This document shows positions 15,146-21,495 of a DNA stretch of 25,682 nt, piece by piece (the stretch's first letter is position 1; each line of letters starts with the position of its first letter). Both the position numbers and the translations under genes were made by a program. This stretch comes from a virus. The stretch is taken from the IMG/VR virus record IMGVR_UViG_3300032287_000984, positions 1 to 25,682 of that record. One strand, written 5' to 3'. Below the pieces are notes generated by a model. It made no database searches, was not told the origin of the DNA, and saw only the letters and a program-made list of their open reading frames with translations.

Positions 15146-16147
15146 ATGTCCATATTCCTTGATCAAAAATATTTAACCCTACTGAGCAATCGGTTGCCTT
15201 TGTTTAAGCGCAAAGATGACCGATTGTACAATTGCAGGTGTATATTATGTGGCGACTCCAATACCAACAAGCACAAAGCCAGAGGATACTTTTACCACTA
15301 CAAAAATGATTTAAAATACAAATGCCATAATTGTGGCGTGTCTATGTCTTTTAGTATGTTTCTAAAAACAGTCGATGCACCACTTCATTCTCAGTATATA
15401 TTGGAAAGGTTTGCCGAATCTGCTCCTATTGTAATTCCAAAAACACCAAAGTTTACTAAACCAGTTTTCAAAAAAGAAAACAAACTAGACTCCATTATGA
15501 AGCGAGTGGATACTTTGGGCAAAGACCACATTGCAGTTCAGTATTGCGAGAAAAGAAAGTTACCACCAGATAGGTTTGCCGAGTTATATTTTTTAGAAAA
15601 CAGCAAAGACTTAATCAAATTAAATCCCACATACAAGGATAGAATTTTTACTGATGAACCGAGACTTGCTCTGCCATTTTATGATGCGGCTGGTGAATTG
15701 ACTGGTGTAACTTGTCGAGCATTATTAGCCAATCCGATTCGGTATTTGACTGTAAAATTAGATGAAGAAAAGCCACTCATATTTGGAATAAATTCGATAA
15801 ATAAATCCAAACCTGTTCATGTTGTTGAAGGCCCAATTGATAGTTTATTTTTGAAAAATTCTATTGCGGTAGCAGGTACTGGATTTAACAAACTGAACCA
15901 AATAAATATACCGAAAGAAAAACTGATACTTATTTTTGACAATCAACCTAGAAATAAAGAAGTCTGCAAAGTTATTGAAAATTTCATTAATATGGATTAC
16001 AATGTAGTCATTTGGCCTCAAACGCTGGAAGAAAAAGATATTAATGATATGGTGTTGGCTGGAAAGAATGTTAATAGCATTATTTCCAAAAATGTTTATA
16101 GTGGCCTTATGGCTAAAGTTAATTTTACCTCATGGAAAAGATGTTGA
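15146..16147 (+). CDS. 61: DNA primase, T4 gp61-like
   Basis: A 333-residue protein, close to the length of T4 gp61. It opens with a zinc-binding module, C32-x2-C35 and C60-x2-C63 (with C30 nearby). A TOPRIM-type fold follows: HVVEGPIDSLFL with E228-G-P-I-D232, then LILIFDNQPRN at about 261-270 supplying the metal-binding Asp. Such primases make short RNA primers for Okazaki fragments and work with the gp41-type helicase; no helicase is in this window. It is the first gene after the sigma70 promoter and terminator, suggesting early expression, and overlaps thyX by a few codons. Motifs and length make the call firm. Confidence 0.88.
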   Translation: MSIFLDQKYLTLLSNRLPLFKRKDDRLYNCRCILCGDSNTNKHKARGYFYHYKNDLKYKCHNCGVSMSFSMFLKTVDAPLHSQYILERFAESAPIVIPKTPKFTKPVFKKENKLDSIMKRVDTLGKDHIAVQYCEKRKLPPDRFAELYFLENSKDLIKLNPTYKDRIFTDEPRLALPFYDAAGELTGVTCRALLANPIRYLTVKLDEEKPLIFGINSINKSKPVHVVEGPIDSLFLKNSIAVAGTGFNKLNQINIPKEKLILIFDNQPRNKEVCKVIENFINMDYNVVIWPQTLEEKDINDMVLAGKNVNSIISKNVYSGLMAKVNFTSWKRC

Positions 16148-16824
16148 TGGAACCTAATGTTAAACTAATCTCTTACTCTAAATCGGAAGAACATGAAACA
16201 ATCCAAGAACTTATCGCCTACTGTGCGCGTGTCTCCAATCCAGCCAATCAATCCAATAAAGAGACAACTGAAAAACTTCTCCGATACCTTATCCGACATA
16301 AGCATTGGTCACCTTTTGAAACAGCATCAATCTGCTTGGAAATTACCACAACCAGAGACATTGCTAGGCAAATCCTCAGACACCGCTCTTTCGCCTTCCA
16401 AGAGTTCTCCCAACGATATGCTAACCCAATTGAAAGCCTCGCGTTCGTACAGCGAGAAGCCAGACTCCAAGACACAAAAAACAGACAAAACTCAATAGAG
16501 TTAGATTTTGAAAATGATACTAATAGAATTTTAGCGTATCAGTGGGAAAATTTGCAGAACGATTTAATAAATAAATCTACCGATATATACAAGTGGGCTA
16601 TTGATCATGGTATTGCCAAAGAGCAAGCCAGAGCAGTATTACCAGAAGGATTGATTGAATCTAGAATTTACATGGCAGGAACAGTAAGATCGTTTATGCA
16701 TTACATTGAACTTAGGACAGGACCAGAAACACAAAAAGAGCATAGAGAAGTAGCATTAATGTGTGCTAAAGCAATTGAACCTATCTTTCCATTTATTATG
16801 GAATTTGTTAAAACCGGAGATTGA
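16132..16824 (+). CDS. thyX: FAD-dependent thymidylate synthase ThyX
   Basis: A 230-residue protein with the ThyX signature RHR-x7-S at residues 83-93 (RHRSFAFQEFSQRY) and a C-terminal ELRTGPETQKEHREVA that binds flavin and nucleotide. It methylates dUMP to dTMP with methylenetetrahydrofolate, FAD and NADPH, and unlike ThyA leaves tetrahydrofolate. Together with NrdA/NrdB it would supply dTTP for an AT-rich genome. The start is uncertain: ATG 16132, 16141 and 16147 are in frame; 16147 forms a TGATG with the primase stop. Codon use changes within the gene: about 16190-16495 is rich in C-ending codons, with 50% GC in 16381-16440, while the remainder is AT-rich like its neighbours (30% in 16561-16620). 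Confidence 0.93.
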   Translation: MEKMLMEPNVKLISYSKSEEHETIQELIAYCARVSNPANQSNKETTEKLLRYLIRHKHWSPFETASICLEITTTRDIARQILRHRSFAFQEFSQRYANPIESLAFVQREARLQDTKNRQNSIELDFENDTNRILAYQWENLQNDLINKSTDIYKWAIDHGIAKEQARAVLPEGLIESRIYMAGTVRSFMHYIELRTGPETQKEHREVALMCAKAIEPIFPFIMEFVKTGD

Positions 16825-16826
16825 TT

Positions 16827-17195
16827 ATGAATAGTTTTACTGATGTGAAAGAATTTATGGTTGCATGTGATCAAACCGAGACTGGTTTAGGTGAACAGGC
16901 AAACCTTTATTTGAAACTAATTGAAGAAGAGTTTTATGAATTGACAGATGCATTTCGCAATAAAGATATTGTTGAAATTGCAGATGCATGTGCAGATTTA
17001 AAATGGGTTATTGAAGGACTAGAACATACGCTAAATATCCCACAACAAGAAGTTTGGAATGAAGTTTCCAGAAGCAATTTGAGTAAAATCTCTGCCAGTG
17101 GAAAAGTTCTAAAGCGACTTGATGGAAAGGTATTAAAGCCAGATGGATGGACTCCTCCTGATATCAAATCAATTTTAGAGAGAAACAATGTTTGA
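16827..17195 (+). CDS. MazG-like nucleotide pyrophosphohydrolase
   Basis: The start is ATG 16827 with GGAGA six bases ahead; an in-frame TTG at 16821 is less likely. The 122-residue all-helical product has the MazG / phosphoribosyl-ATP pyrophosphatase-type metal pattern, an E-x-x-x-E helix (LIEEEFYELTDAF) followed by E-I-A-D-A-C-A-D (EIADACADLKWVIEGL), and a conserved tail, WNEVSRSNLSKISASGKVLK, then PDGWTPPDI. These enzymes hydrolyse NTPs or dNTPs to the monophosphate and pyrophosphate; phage versions are thought to clean nucleotide pools or lower (p)ppGpp. Sitting between thyX and nrdA it fits a nucleotide-metabolism role. The exact substrate cannot be read from sequence. Confidence 0.85.
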   Translation: MNSFTDVKEFMVACDQTETGLGEQANLYLKLIEEEFYELTDAFRNKDIVEIADACADLKWVIEGLEHTLNIPQQEVWNEVSRSNLSKISASGKVLKRLDGKVLKPDGWTPPDIKSILERNNV

Positions 17196-17808
17196 TTTAT
17201 TATTTTCTTTAACTACAATTATTACTTTATGCATCATTGCCGCTGGTGCTACTTTCTATATTGCCAGCAAACTAACTAATTTTTATATTGGTATTAAACC
17301 ATATAAATTACCTTTGGAGTTAGTGGGTATTGCTATTTTTTCATATGGTGTGTTACTATATGGTGGAAAGGCAAGTGAGCAGAAATGGGAAGAAAAAGTT
17401 GCAGAAGCACAAGTAAAGGTTGCTGCGGCTGAAGCTAGATCGCAAGAAGTCAATACTGTAGTTCAAGAAAAAATTGTTACTAAAATTGTGAAGATAAAGG
17501 ATAATTCAAATGCAACAGTCCAAGAAATTAAATCTAATGCACCCCAAATTGATTCTAAGTGTACTATGCTTGACTCTAGCGTCATGCTCCTCAACAGTGC
17601 CAGTCAAAATGAAGTTCCCAGAAGTACCACCGGAACTAATGGAACCACCACCGCAATTGAAGCAAATCGAGTTGAAGAAAAATCAACAGTAAAAGCATCA
17701 GACGTTTTAGAAGTAGTGGTAGAAAACTATGCAACTTGCAATGTAATTAGAGAAAAACTAATTGCATGGCAAGAATGGTATAGAGCACAACAAAAAGCAT
17801 ATCAATAA
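17188..17808 (+). CDS. i-spanin (Rz-like inner-membrane lysis protein)
   Basis: A 206-residue protein overlapping the MazG-like gene by 8 bases. Hydrophobic segments lie at about residues 5-27 and 43-59, then a long coiled coil (about 64-115, KWEEKVAEAQVKVAAAEARS) and a C-terminal helix (VVVENYATCNVIREKLIAWQ) typical of Rz-type proteins. I-spanins span the periplasm and pair with an outer-membrane lipoprotein to fuse both membranes at the end of lysis. The decisive evidence is the o-spanin gene embedded in another frame within it. Two hydrophobic segments are unusual, since classical Rz has one; either the N-terminus is periplasmic or one segment is not inserted. Confidence 0.85.
   Translation: MFDLLFSLTTIITLCIIAAGATFYIASKLTNFYIGIKPYKLPLELVGIAIFSYGVLLYGGKASEQKWEEKVAEAQVKVAAAEARSQEVNTVVQEKIVTKIVKIKDNSNATVQEIKSNAPQIDSKCTMLDSSVMLLNSASQNEVPRSTTGTNGTTTAIEANRVEEKSTVKASDVLEVVVENYATCNVIREKLIAWQEWYRAQQKAYQ
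17537..17692 (+). CDS. o-spanin lipoprotein (Rz1-like), fully embedded in the i-spanin gene
   Basis: This 51-residue gene lies wholly inside the i-spanin gene in the +1 frame, the same relation as lambda Rz1 within Rz. It has a lipoprotein signal peptide: basic start MHPK, hydrophobic core LILSVLCLTL and lipobox L14-A15-S16-C17. The mature 35-residue peptide is proline-rich (KFPEVPPELMEPPPQLKQ), as in Rz1 proteins. After lipidation at Cys17 it would sit in the outer membrane and bind the i-spanin coiled coil across the periplasm. An upstream in-frame ATG at 17510 would extend the signal peptide unhelpfully. It points to a Gram-negative host. Confidence 0.88.
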   Translation: MHPKLILSVLCLTLASCSSTVPVKMKFPEVPPELMEPPPQLKQIELKKNQQ

Positions 17809-17827
17809 AATAACAGGCAGAAAAAAT

Positions 17828-19618
17828 ATGGGTACAGGTAGTATCAGGGTAGACTATACTCGCGATTCTTTGTTTGATGAATTGGGTCTAAAAAGACTCA
17901 AAGAATCGTACATGAAAGAAAGCGAAAAATCACCACAAGAAAGGTTTGCATATGTTTCAAATGCATTTTCTAGCAATGAAGATCATGCTCAGAGGTTATA
18001 TGAGTACTCTTCAAAACATTGGCTTTCTTATTCTACTCCTATATTATCCTTTGGAAGATCTAATAAAGGGTTACCTATCTCATGTTTTTTATCGTACCTA
18101 GATGATTCATCTGATGGATTAGTTAATACTTTATCTGAAGTCAATTGGCTATCCATGTTAGGTGGTGGTGTTGGAATTGGTGTTGGTATTCGTTCAACAG
18201 ATGATAAATCAGTTGGTGTAATGCCGCATTTACGCACCTATGACGCATCATCATTGGCATATCGGCAAGGACGCACTCGGCGTGGTAGTTATGCTGCATA
18301 TCTAGATATTAGTCATCCAGATATCAATTTGTTTATTGATATGCGTAAACCAACTGGCGATCCTAATATGAGAGCAATGAATTTGCATCATGGGATTAAT
18401 ATCACAGATGATTTTATGCGTCTGATTGAAAAGTGTATGCTTGATACAACCGCAGATGATTCATGGGAATTAAAAGATCCACATAATGGTGAGGTGCGTG
18501 AGGTTGTATCTGCAAAAGAATTGTGGCAAAAGATTATTGAAACCAGAATGCTAACTGGTGAGCCATATATTCATTACATTGATACTACCAACAATGCAAT
18601 GCCAGAATTTCAAAAGGCATTGGGATTGAAAGTGCGTCAATCCAATTTGTGTTCTGAAATCACATTGCCGACAGATGAAACCAGAACTGCGGTTTGTTGT
18701 TTGTCTTCAGTTAATCTAGAATACTATGATGAGTGGTCAAAGGATTCTGTTTTCCTTTATGATGTAGCAGAGATGCTGGATAATGTTCTGCAATACTTTA
18801 TCGACAATGCACCTAAAACTGTAGATAGAGCAGTCTATTCGGCTATGCGTGAGCGTTCAATTGGTATTGGGGCATTGGGATTTCATGCTCTATTACAAAA
18901 GCGTGGCATTGCATTTGAAGGTGTAATGGCAAAGTTATTGAACCGCGATATTTTCAAACATATCAAAAAAGAACTTGATATTGCCAATAAGTTATTGGGT
19001 AAAGAGCGTGGCGAAGCACCTGATGCTGCTGGTACTGGTCGCAGATTTAGTCATATGTTAGCGATTGCGCCTAATGCATCATCATCAATCATTATGGGCA
19101 ATACTAGTCCATCAATTGAACCATATCGAGCAAATTGTTATCGGCAAGATACGTTGTCTGGATCATTCTTGAATAAGAATAAATTCTTGGATTCTGTAAT
19201 TAAAGATTATTGTTCCAAAGATACATCAATTGATTATGATGCAACATGGAGTTCTATCATTGCCACTGATGGGTCGGTTCAGCATCTAGAATGGTTAGAT
19301 GAAAACAATAAGGCAATTTTCAAAACATCAATGGAAATTGATCAGCGATGGGTTATTGAACATGCGGCTGATAGACAAGCATTTATTGATCAGGCGCAAT
19401 CTTTGAATGTGTTTTTCAGACCAGATTCAAATGTTAAGTATGTCCATGCTATTCACTTTTTGGCATGGAAAAAACAACTCAAGACACTTTACTATTGCCG
19501 GTCAGAAAAGTTAGCTAAAGCAGATAAAGTATCAAAGCGAATTGAGCGTAAAGTTATTGATGAAATTGATTTGGAATTAATCGCACAAGGAAATGATTGC
19601 ATTGCTTGTGAAGGGTGA
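17828..19618 (+). CDS. nrdA: Ribonucleotide reductase class Ia large subunit (NrdA)
   Basis: I set the start at ATG 17828, after the spanin stop, giving 596 residues; an extension to 17762 would overlap the spanin gene. Catalytic features are all visible: C86 (GLPISCFL) and C290 (VCCLSS) for the disulfide pair, N273-L-C275-x-E277 (SNLCSEI) for the thiyl-radical site, Y555-Y556 (TLYYCRS) for radical transfer and the C-terminal C591-x2-C594 (CIACEG) for re-reduction. It reduces ribonucleoside diphosphates to deoxy forms with NrdB. It is shorter than E. coli NrdA and begins SIRVDYTRDSLFDELGL, without an N-terminal ATP-cone, so the usual dATP off-switch appears absent. Its stop overlaps the region just ahead of the dadA-like start. 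Confidence 0.95.
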   Translation: MGTGSIRVDYTRDSLFDELGLKRLKESYMKESEKSPQERFAYVSNAFSSNEDHAQRLYEYSSKHWLSYSTPILSFGRSNKGLPISCFLSYLDDSSDGLVNTLSEVNWLSMLGGGVGIGVGIRSTDDKSVGVMPHLRTYDASSLAYRQGRTRRGSYAAYLDISHPDINLFIDMRKPTGDPNMRAMNLHHGINITDDFMRLIEKCMLDTTADDSWELKDPHNGEVREVVSAKELWQKIIETRMLTGEPYIHYIDTTNNAMPEFQKALGLKVRQSNLCSEITLPTDETRTAVCCLSSVNLEYYDEWSKDSVFLYDVAEMLDNVLQYFIDNAPKTVDRAVYSAMRERSIGIGALGFHALLQKRGIAFEGVMAKLLNRDIFKHIKKELDIANKLLGKERGEAPDAAGTGRRFSHMLAIAPNASSSIIMGNTSPSIEPYRANCYRQDTLSGSFLNKNKFLDSVIKDYCSKDTSIDYDATWSSIIATDGSVQHLEWLDENNKAIFKTSMEIDQRWVIEHAADRQAFIDQAQSLNVFFRPDSNVKYVHAIHFLAWKKQLKTLYYCRSEKLAKADKVSKRIERKVIDEIDLELIAQGNDCIACEG

Positions 19619-19620
19619 TT

Positions 19621-20790
19621 ATGAAAATAGCAGTAATCGGATCTGGTATTGTTGGTATTTCCTCTGCATATGAATTAGCAAAAAGCGGGTATGACGTAAC
19701 AGTATTTGATGCTGAGTCATATCCTGCAATGAAAACAAGTTATGCTAATGGGGGTCAAATCTCTGTTAGCAATAGCGAGGTTTGGAATTCATGGTCAAAC
19801 ATTTTCAAAGCAATTAAATGGTTGGGAAAGAAAGATGCACCATTGCTTTTTGATCCATCATTTGATTGGGATAAATTTGTATGGCTGACTAAATTTCTAA
19901 ATGTAGTCATAAAAAATCAAGGTGATGCGAACACCGCAACCACAATTAAATTAGGATTACAATCCAGAGAACTATATAAAGAAATTATTCGCGAAGAGAG
20001 AATTAAGTTTGATTACAATCAAGCTGGTATTTTGCATTTTTACAAAGACAAAAATTACTTTTTAAATGCAATAAAAATTGGTGATGTATACCGTAAGAAT
20101 GGTTGCCAATGGACTGTATTAACTCCAACAGAAGTTGCTGGTGAAGAGCCAAAGTTAAATATGAAGGGTGTATTGGGTGGAACTATTACACAAGACGATT
20201 GTGTTGGAGACATTCATAAGTATTGTTGGGCATTGCACAATGTATTGCGAAGAAAATATGATGTTAAATTTGAGTTTGACCAATCAATTGATGATCCTAG
20301 AGTTTTGATGCCACAGTTTGATAAGGTTGTAATTTCCAATGGAGTTGATGCAACCCGAATGACTAAGAAACTTGGTGACAAACAATTGGTGTATCCAGTA
20401 AAAGGATACAGTGTTACTATATACGGCAATGATGAAGTTGTGTTACCATCTAGAAGTCTGTTAGATGATCAGGCAAAGATTGTAACTTCTACATTGGGTA
20501 ATAGATTTAGAGTTGCTGGTACTGCTGAATTGGCAGGACACAATTGGGATATTCGCGCTGACAGAGTAAAACCATTGTTGGATTGGGTTAAAGTAAACTT
20601 TCCTCACATCAATACAAAGGACTATATTAGTTGGGCATGTTTAAGACCAATGACTCCTAATATGTTACCTATCGTAAAACGCAGCAAACTAAATAACATC
20701 TACTATCATTTTGGGCATGGGCATTTGGGTTGGACACTTAGTCCCGCAACCGCAAAACAATTAAAGGAATTAATCAGCAATGAAACTTAA
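19621..20790 (+). CDS. dadA: D-amino acid dehydrogenase-like FAD oxidoreductase (DadA family)
   Basis: The start is ATG 19621 with AAGGG five bases ahead; GTG 19615 is an alternative. The 389-residue product has an N-terminal Rossmann FAD motif G7-x-G9-x-x-G12 with acidic D30, then TSYANGGQISVSNSEVWNSW, which closely follows DadA, and a C-terminal FAD segment GHGHLGWTLSP at about 365-375. DadA enzymes oxidise D-amino acids, especially D-alanine, to 2-oxo acids and ammonia, passing electrons to quinones. It is about 40 residues shorter than the E. coli enzyme. Codon use matches its neighbours, so it is not a recent arrival. It lies between nrdA and nrdB, and its last codons overlap a relict nrdB start. 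A glycine-oxidase-like substrate is possible. Confidence 0.85.
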   Translation: MKIAVIGSGIVGISSAYELAKSGYDVTVFDAESYPAMKTSYANGGQISVSNSEVWNSWSNIFKAIKWLGKKDAPLLFDPSFDWDKFVWLTKFLNVVIKNQGDANTATTIKLGLQSRELYKEIIREERIKFDYNQAGILHFYKDKNYFLNAIKIGDVYRKNGCQWTVLTPTEVAGEEPKLNMKGVLGGTITQDDCVGDIHKYCWALHNVLRRKYDVKFEFDQSIDDPRVLMPQFDKVVISNGVDATRMTKKLGDKQLVYPVKGYSVTIYGNDEVVLPSRSLLDDQAKIVTSTLGNRFRVAGTAELAGHNWDIRADRVKPLLDWVKVNFPHINTKDYISWACLRPMTPNMLPIVKRSKLNNIYYHFGHGHLGWTLSPATAKQLKELISNET

Positions 20791-20815
20791 ACCTATTGGA
20801 TGCTTATCGAAGTAA
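20763..20815 (+). repeat. Relict copy of the nrdB ribosome-binding site and start
   Basis: AAAGGAA (20763-20769) and ATGAAACTTAAACC (20780-20793) repeat the corresponding bases before and at the true nrdB start (21466-21472 and 21482-21495); 15 bases are identical (20779-20793 against 21481-21495), with AGCA flanking both and a one-base gap. Translated from 20780 the relict reads MKLKPIGCLSK then stop at 20813-20815. It is best read as the original nrdB start, separated from its gene by insertion of the endonuclease gene. Confidence 0.75.
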
Positions 20816-20822
20816 AGAATTG

Positions 20823-20830
20823 TATAAATA
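20823..20830 (+). promoter_or_regulatory. T4-type late promoter for the homing endonuclease gene
   Basis: An exact TATAAATA lies in the short gap after the dadA-like gene. Initiation about six bases downstream (near 20836) gives a leader of roughly 23 bases with GGAG at 20848-20851, seven bases before ATG 20859. A weak AT stem (ATAAAT/ATTTAT) spans the box and the bases just before GGAG. T4 I-TevI also has its own late promoter, so late expression of a phage homing enzyme has precedent. Confidence 0.7.
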
Positions 20831-20858
20831 ATATATGAGTCATTTATGGAGAAAAACG

Positions 20859-21485
20859 ATGCACCCATATTTTTACAAAATACAAGAAATTACTACTGGA
20901 AAATATTATGTTGGTTGTCAATACGGTAAAAAAAGTAACCCATCAAATTTGTGGCAAACATATTTTACATCCAACAAATATATAAATACGCAACCAAAAG
21001 AAAATTTTAAAATTATTAAAGTAATTTGTAGAGATGATGCCAGAGAATATGAACGGAGATATTTAAAAAAATGTTATGGTATTTTTAAAAAAGAAAAGTT
21101 TTTAAAAATTTTAATAAACCGAAATATTGCTCCGGGGATATTAAATACACCAGAATCAATTGCTAAAGGAAATGAAAAGCGTAAAATATCTTGCGTAAAA
21201 CCAGCATTAGAAAGAATAAAAAATGGAACGCACAATTTTTTAACAAATCGGTATGTGCATACTGAAGAAGATAGAAAAAATGCGTCATTGAGAATGATGG
21301 GTAATCAATATGGAAAGTTGGTCAATAGAGATGAAGAATTTAGAAAAAAACAAGCAGAAGGTGCAAAAGGAAATACTAATGTTAGAGGAACTGTGTGGGT
21401 AATTAATTCAGACGGAAAGATGAAAAGAGTTGCGCCAGATAAAATACCAGATGGATATGCGCTAAAAAGGAAAACTAGCAAATGA
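20859..21485 (+). CDS. Free-standing GIY-YIG homing endonuclease
   Basis: I choose ATG 20859 because GGAG stands seven bases ahead and it lies at a proper distance from the late promoter; the upstream ATG 20835 would put the transcript start inside the coding region. The 208-residue product starts with a GIY-YIG-type nuclease fold (YFYKIQEITTGKYYVGCQYG; YFY and YYVG as the two signature strands), continues with GKKSNPSNLWQTYFTSNKYI, a lysine-rich DNA-binding middle and a C-terminal WVINSDGKMKRVAPDKIPDG module seen in T4 homing enzymes. Such enzymes cut endonuclease-free alleles and spread by repair. It interrupts the dadA-nrdB junction, and its last bases AATG overlap the nrdB start (stop 21483-21485). 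The product is AT- and Lys-rich compared with neighbours. Confidence 0.88.
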   Translation: MHPYFYKIQEITTGKYYVGCQYGKKSNPSNLWQTYFTSNKYINTQPKENFKIIKVICRDDAREYERRYLKKCYGIFKKEKFLKILINRNIAPGILNTPESIAKGNEKRKISCVKPALERIKNGTHNFLTNRYVHTEEDRKNASLRMMGNQYGKLVNRDEEFRKKQAEGAKGNTNVRGTVWVINSDGKMKRVAPDKIPDGYALKRKTSK

Positions 21486-21495
21486 AACTTAAACC
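21466..21495 (+). repeat. Re-created ribosome-binding site and start of nrdB inside the endonuclease 3' end
   Basis: This is the second copy of the repeat at 20763-20793. AAAGGAA at 21466-21472 and the ATG at 21482 lie within the final codons of the endonuclease gene, so the mobile gene carries a functional nrdB translation start on its 3' end. Confidence 0.75.

Noticed and set aside
16193-16498. Overlapping second-frame gene within thyX, by analogy with the nested spanin
   Set aside because: The open frame is a side effect of the C-rich codons in this half; the product has no recognisable motif or signal.
20981-20988. TATAAATA inside the endonuclease gene as a second late promoter
   Set aside because: It lies within coding sequence in a very AT-rich gene and there is no start codon with ribosome-binding site at a suitable distance.
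20780-21481. Group I intron with an embedded endonuclease in nrdB
   Set aside because: The non-coding space (20791-20858) is far too short for a group I core and the endonuclease runs right to the nrdB ATG. The duplicated start explains the layout without splicing.
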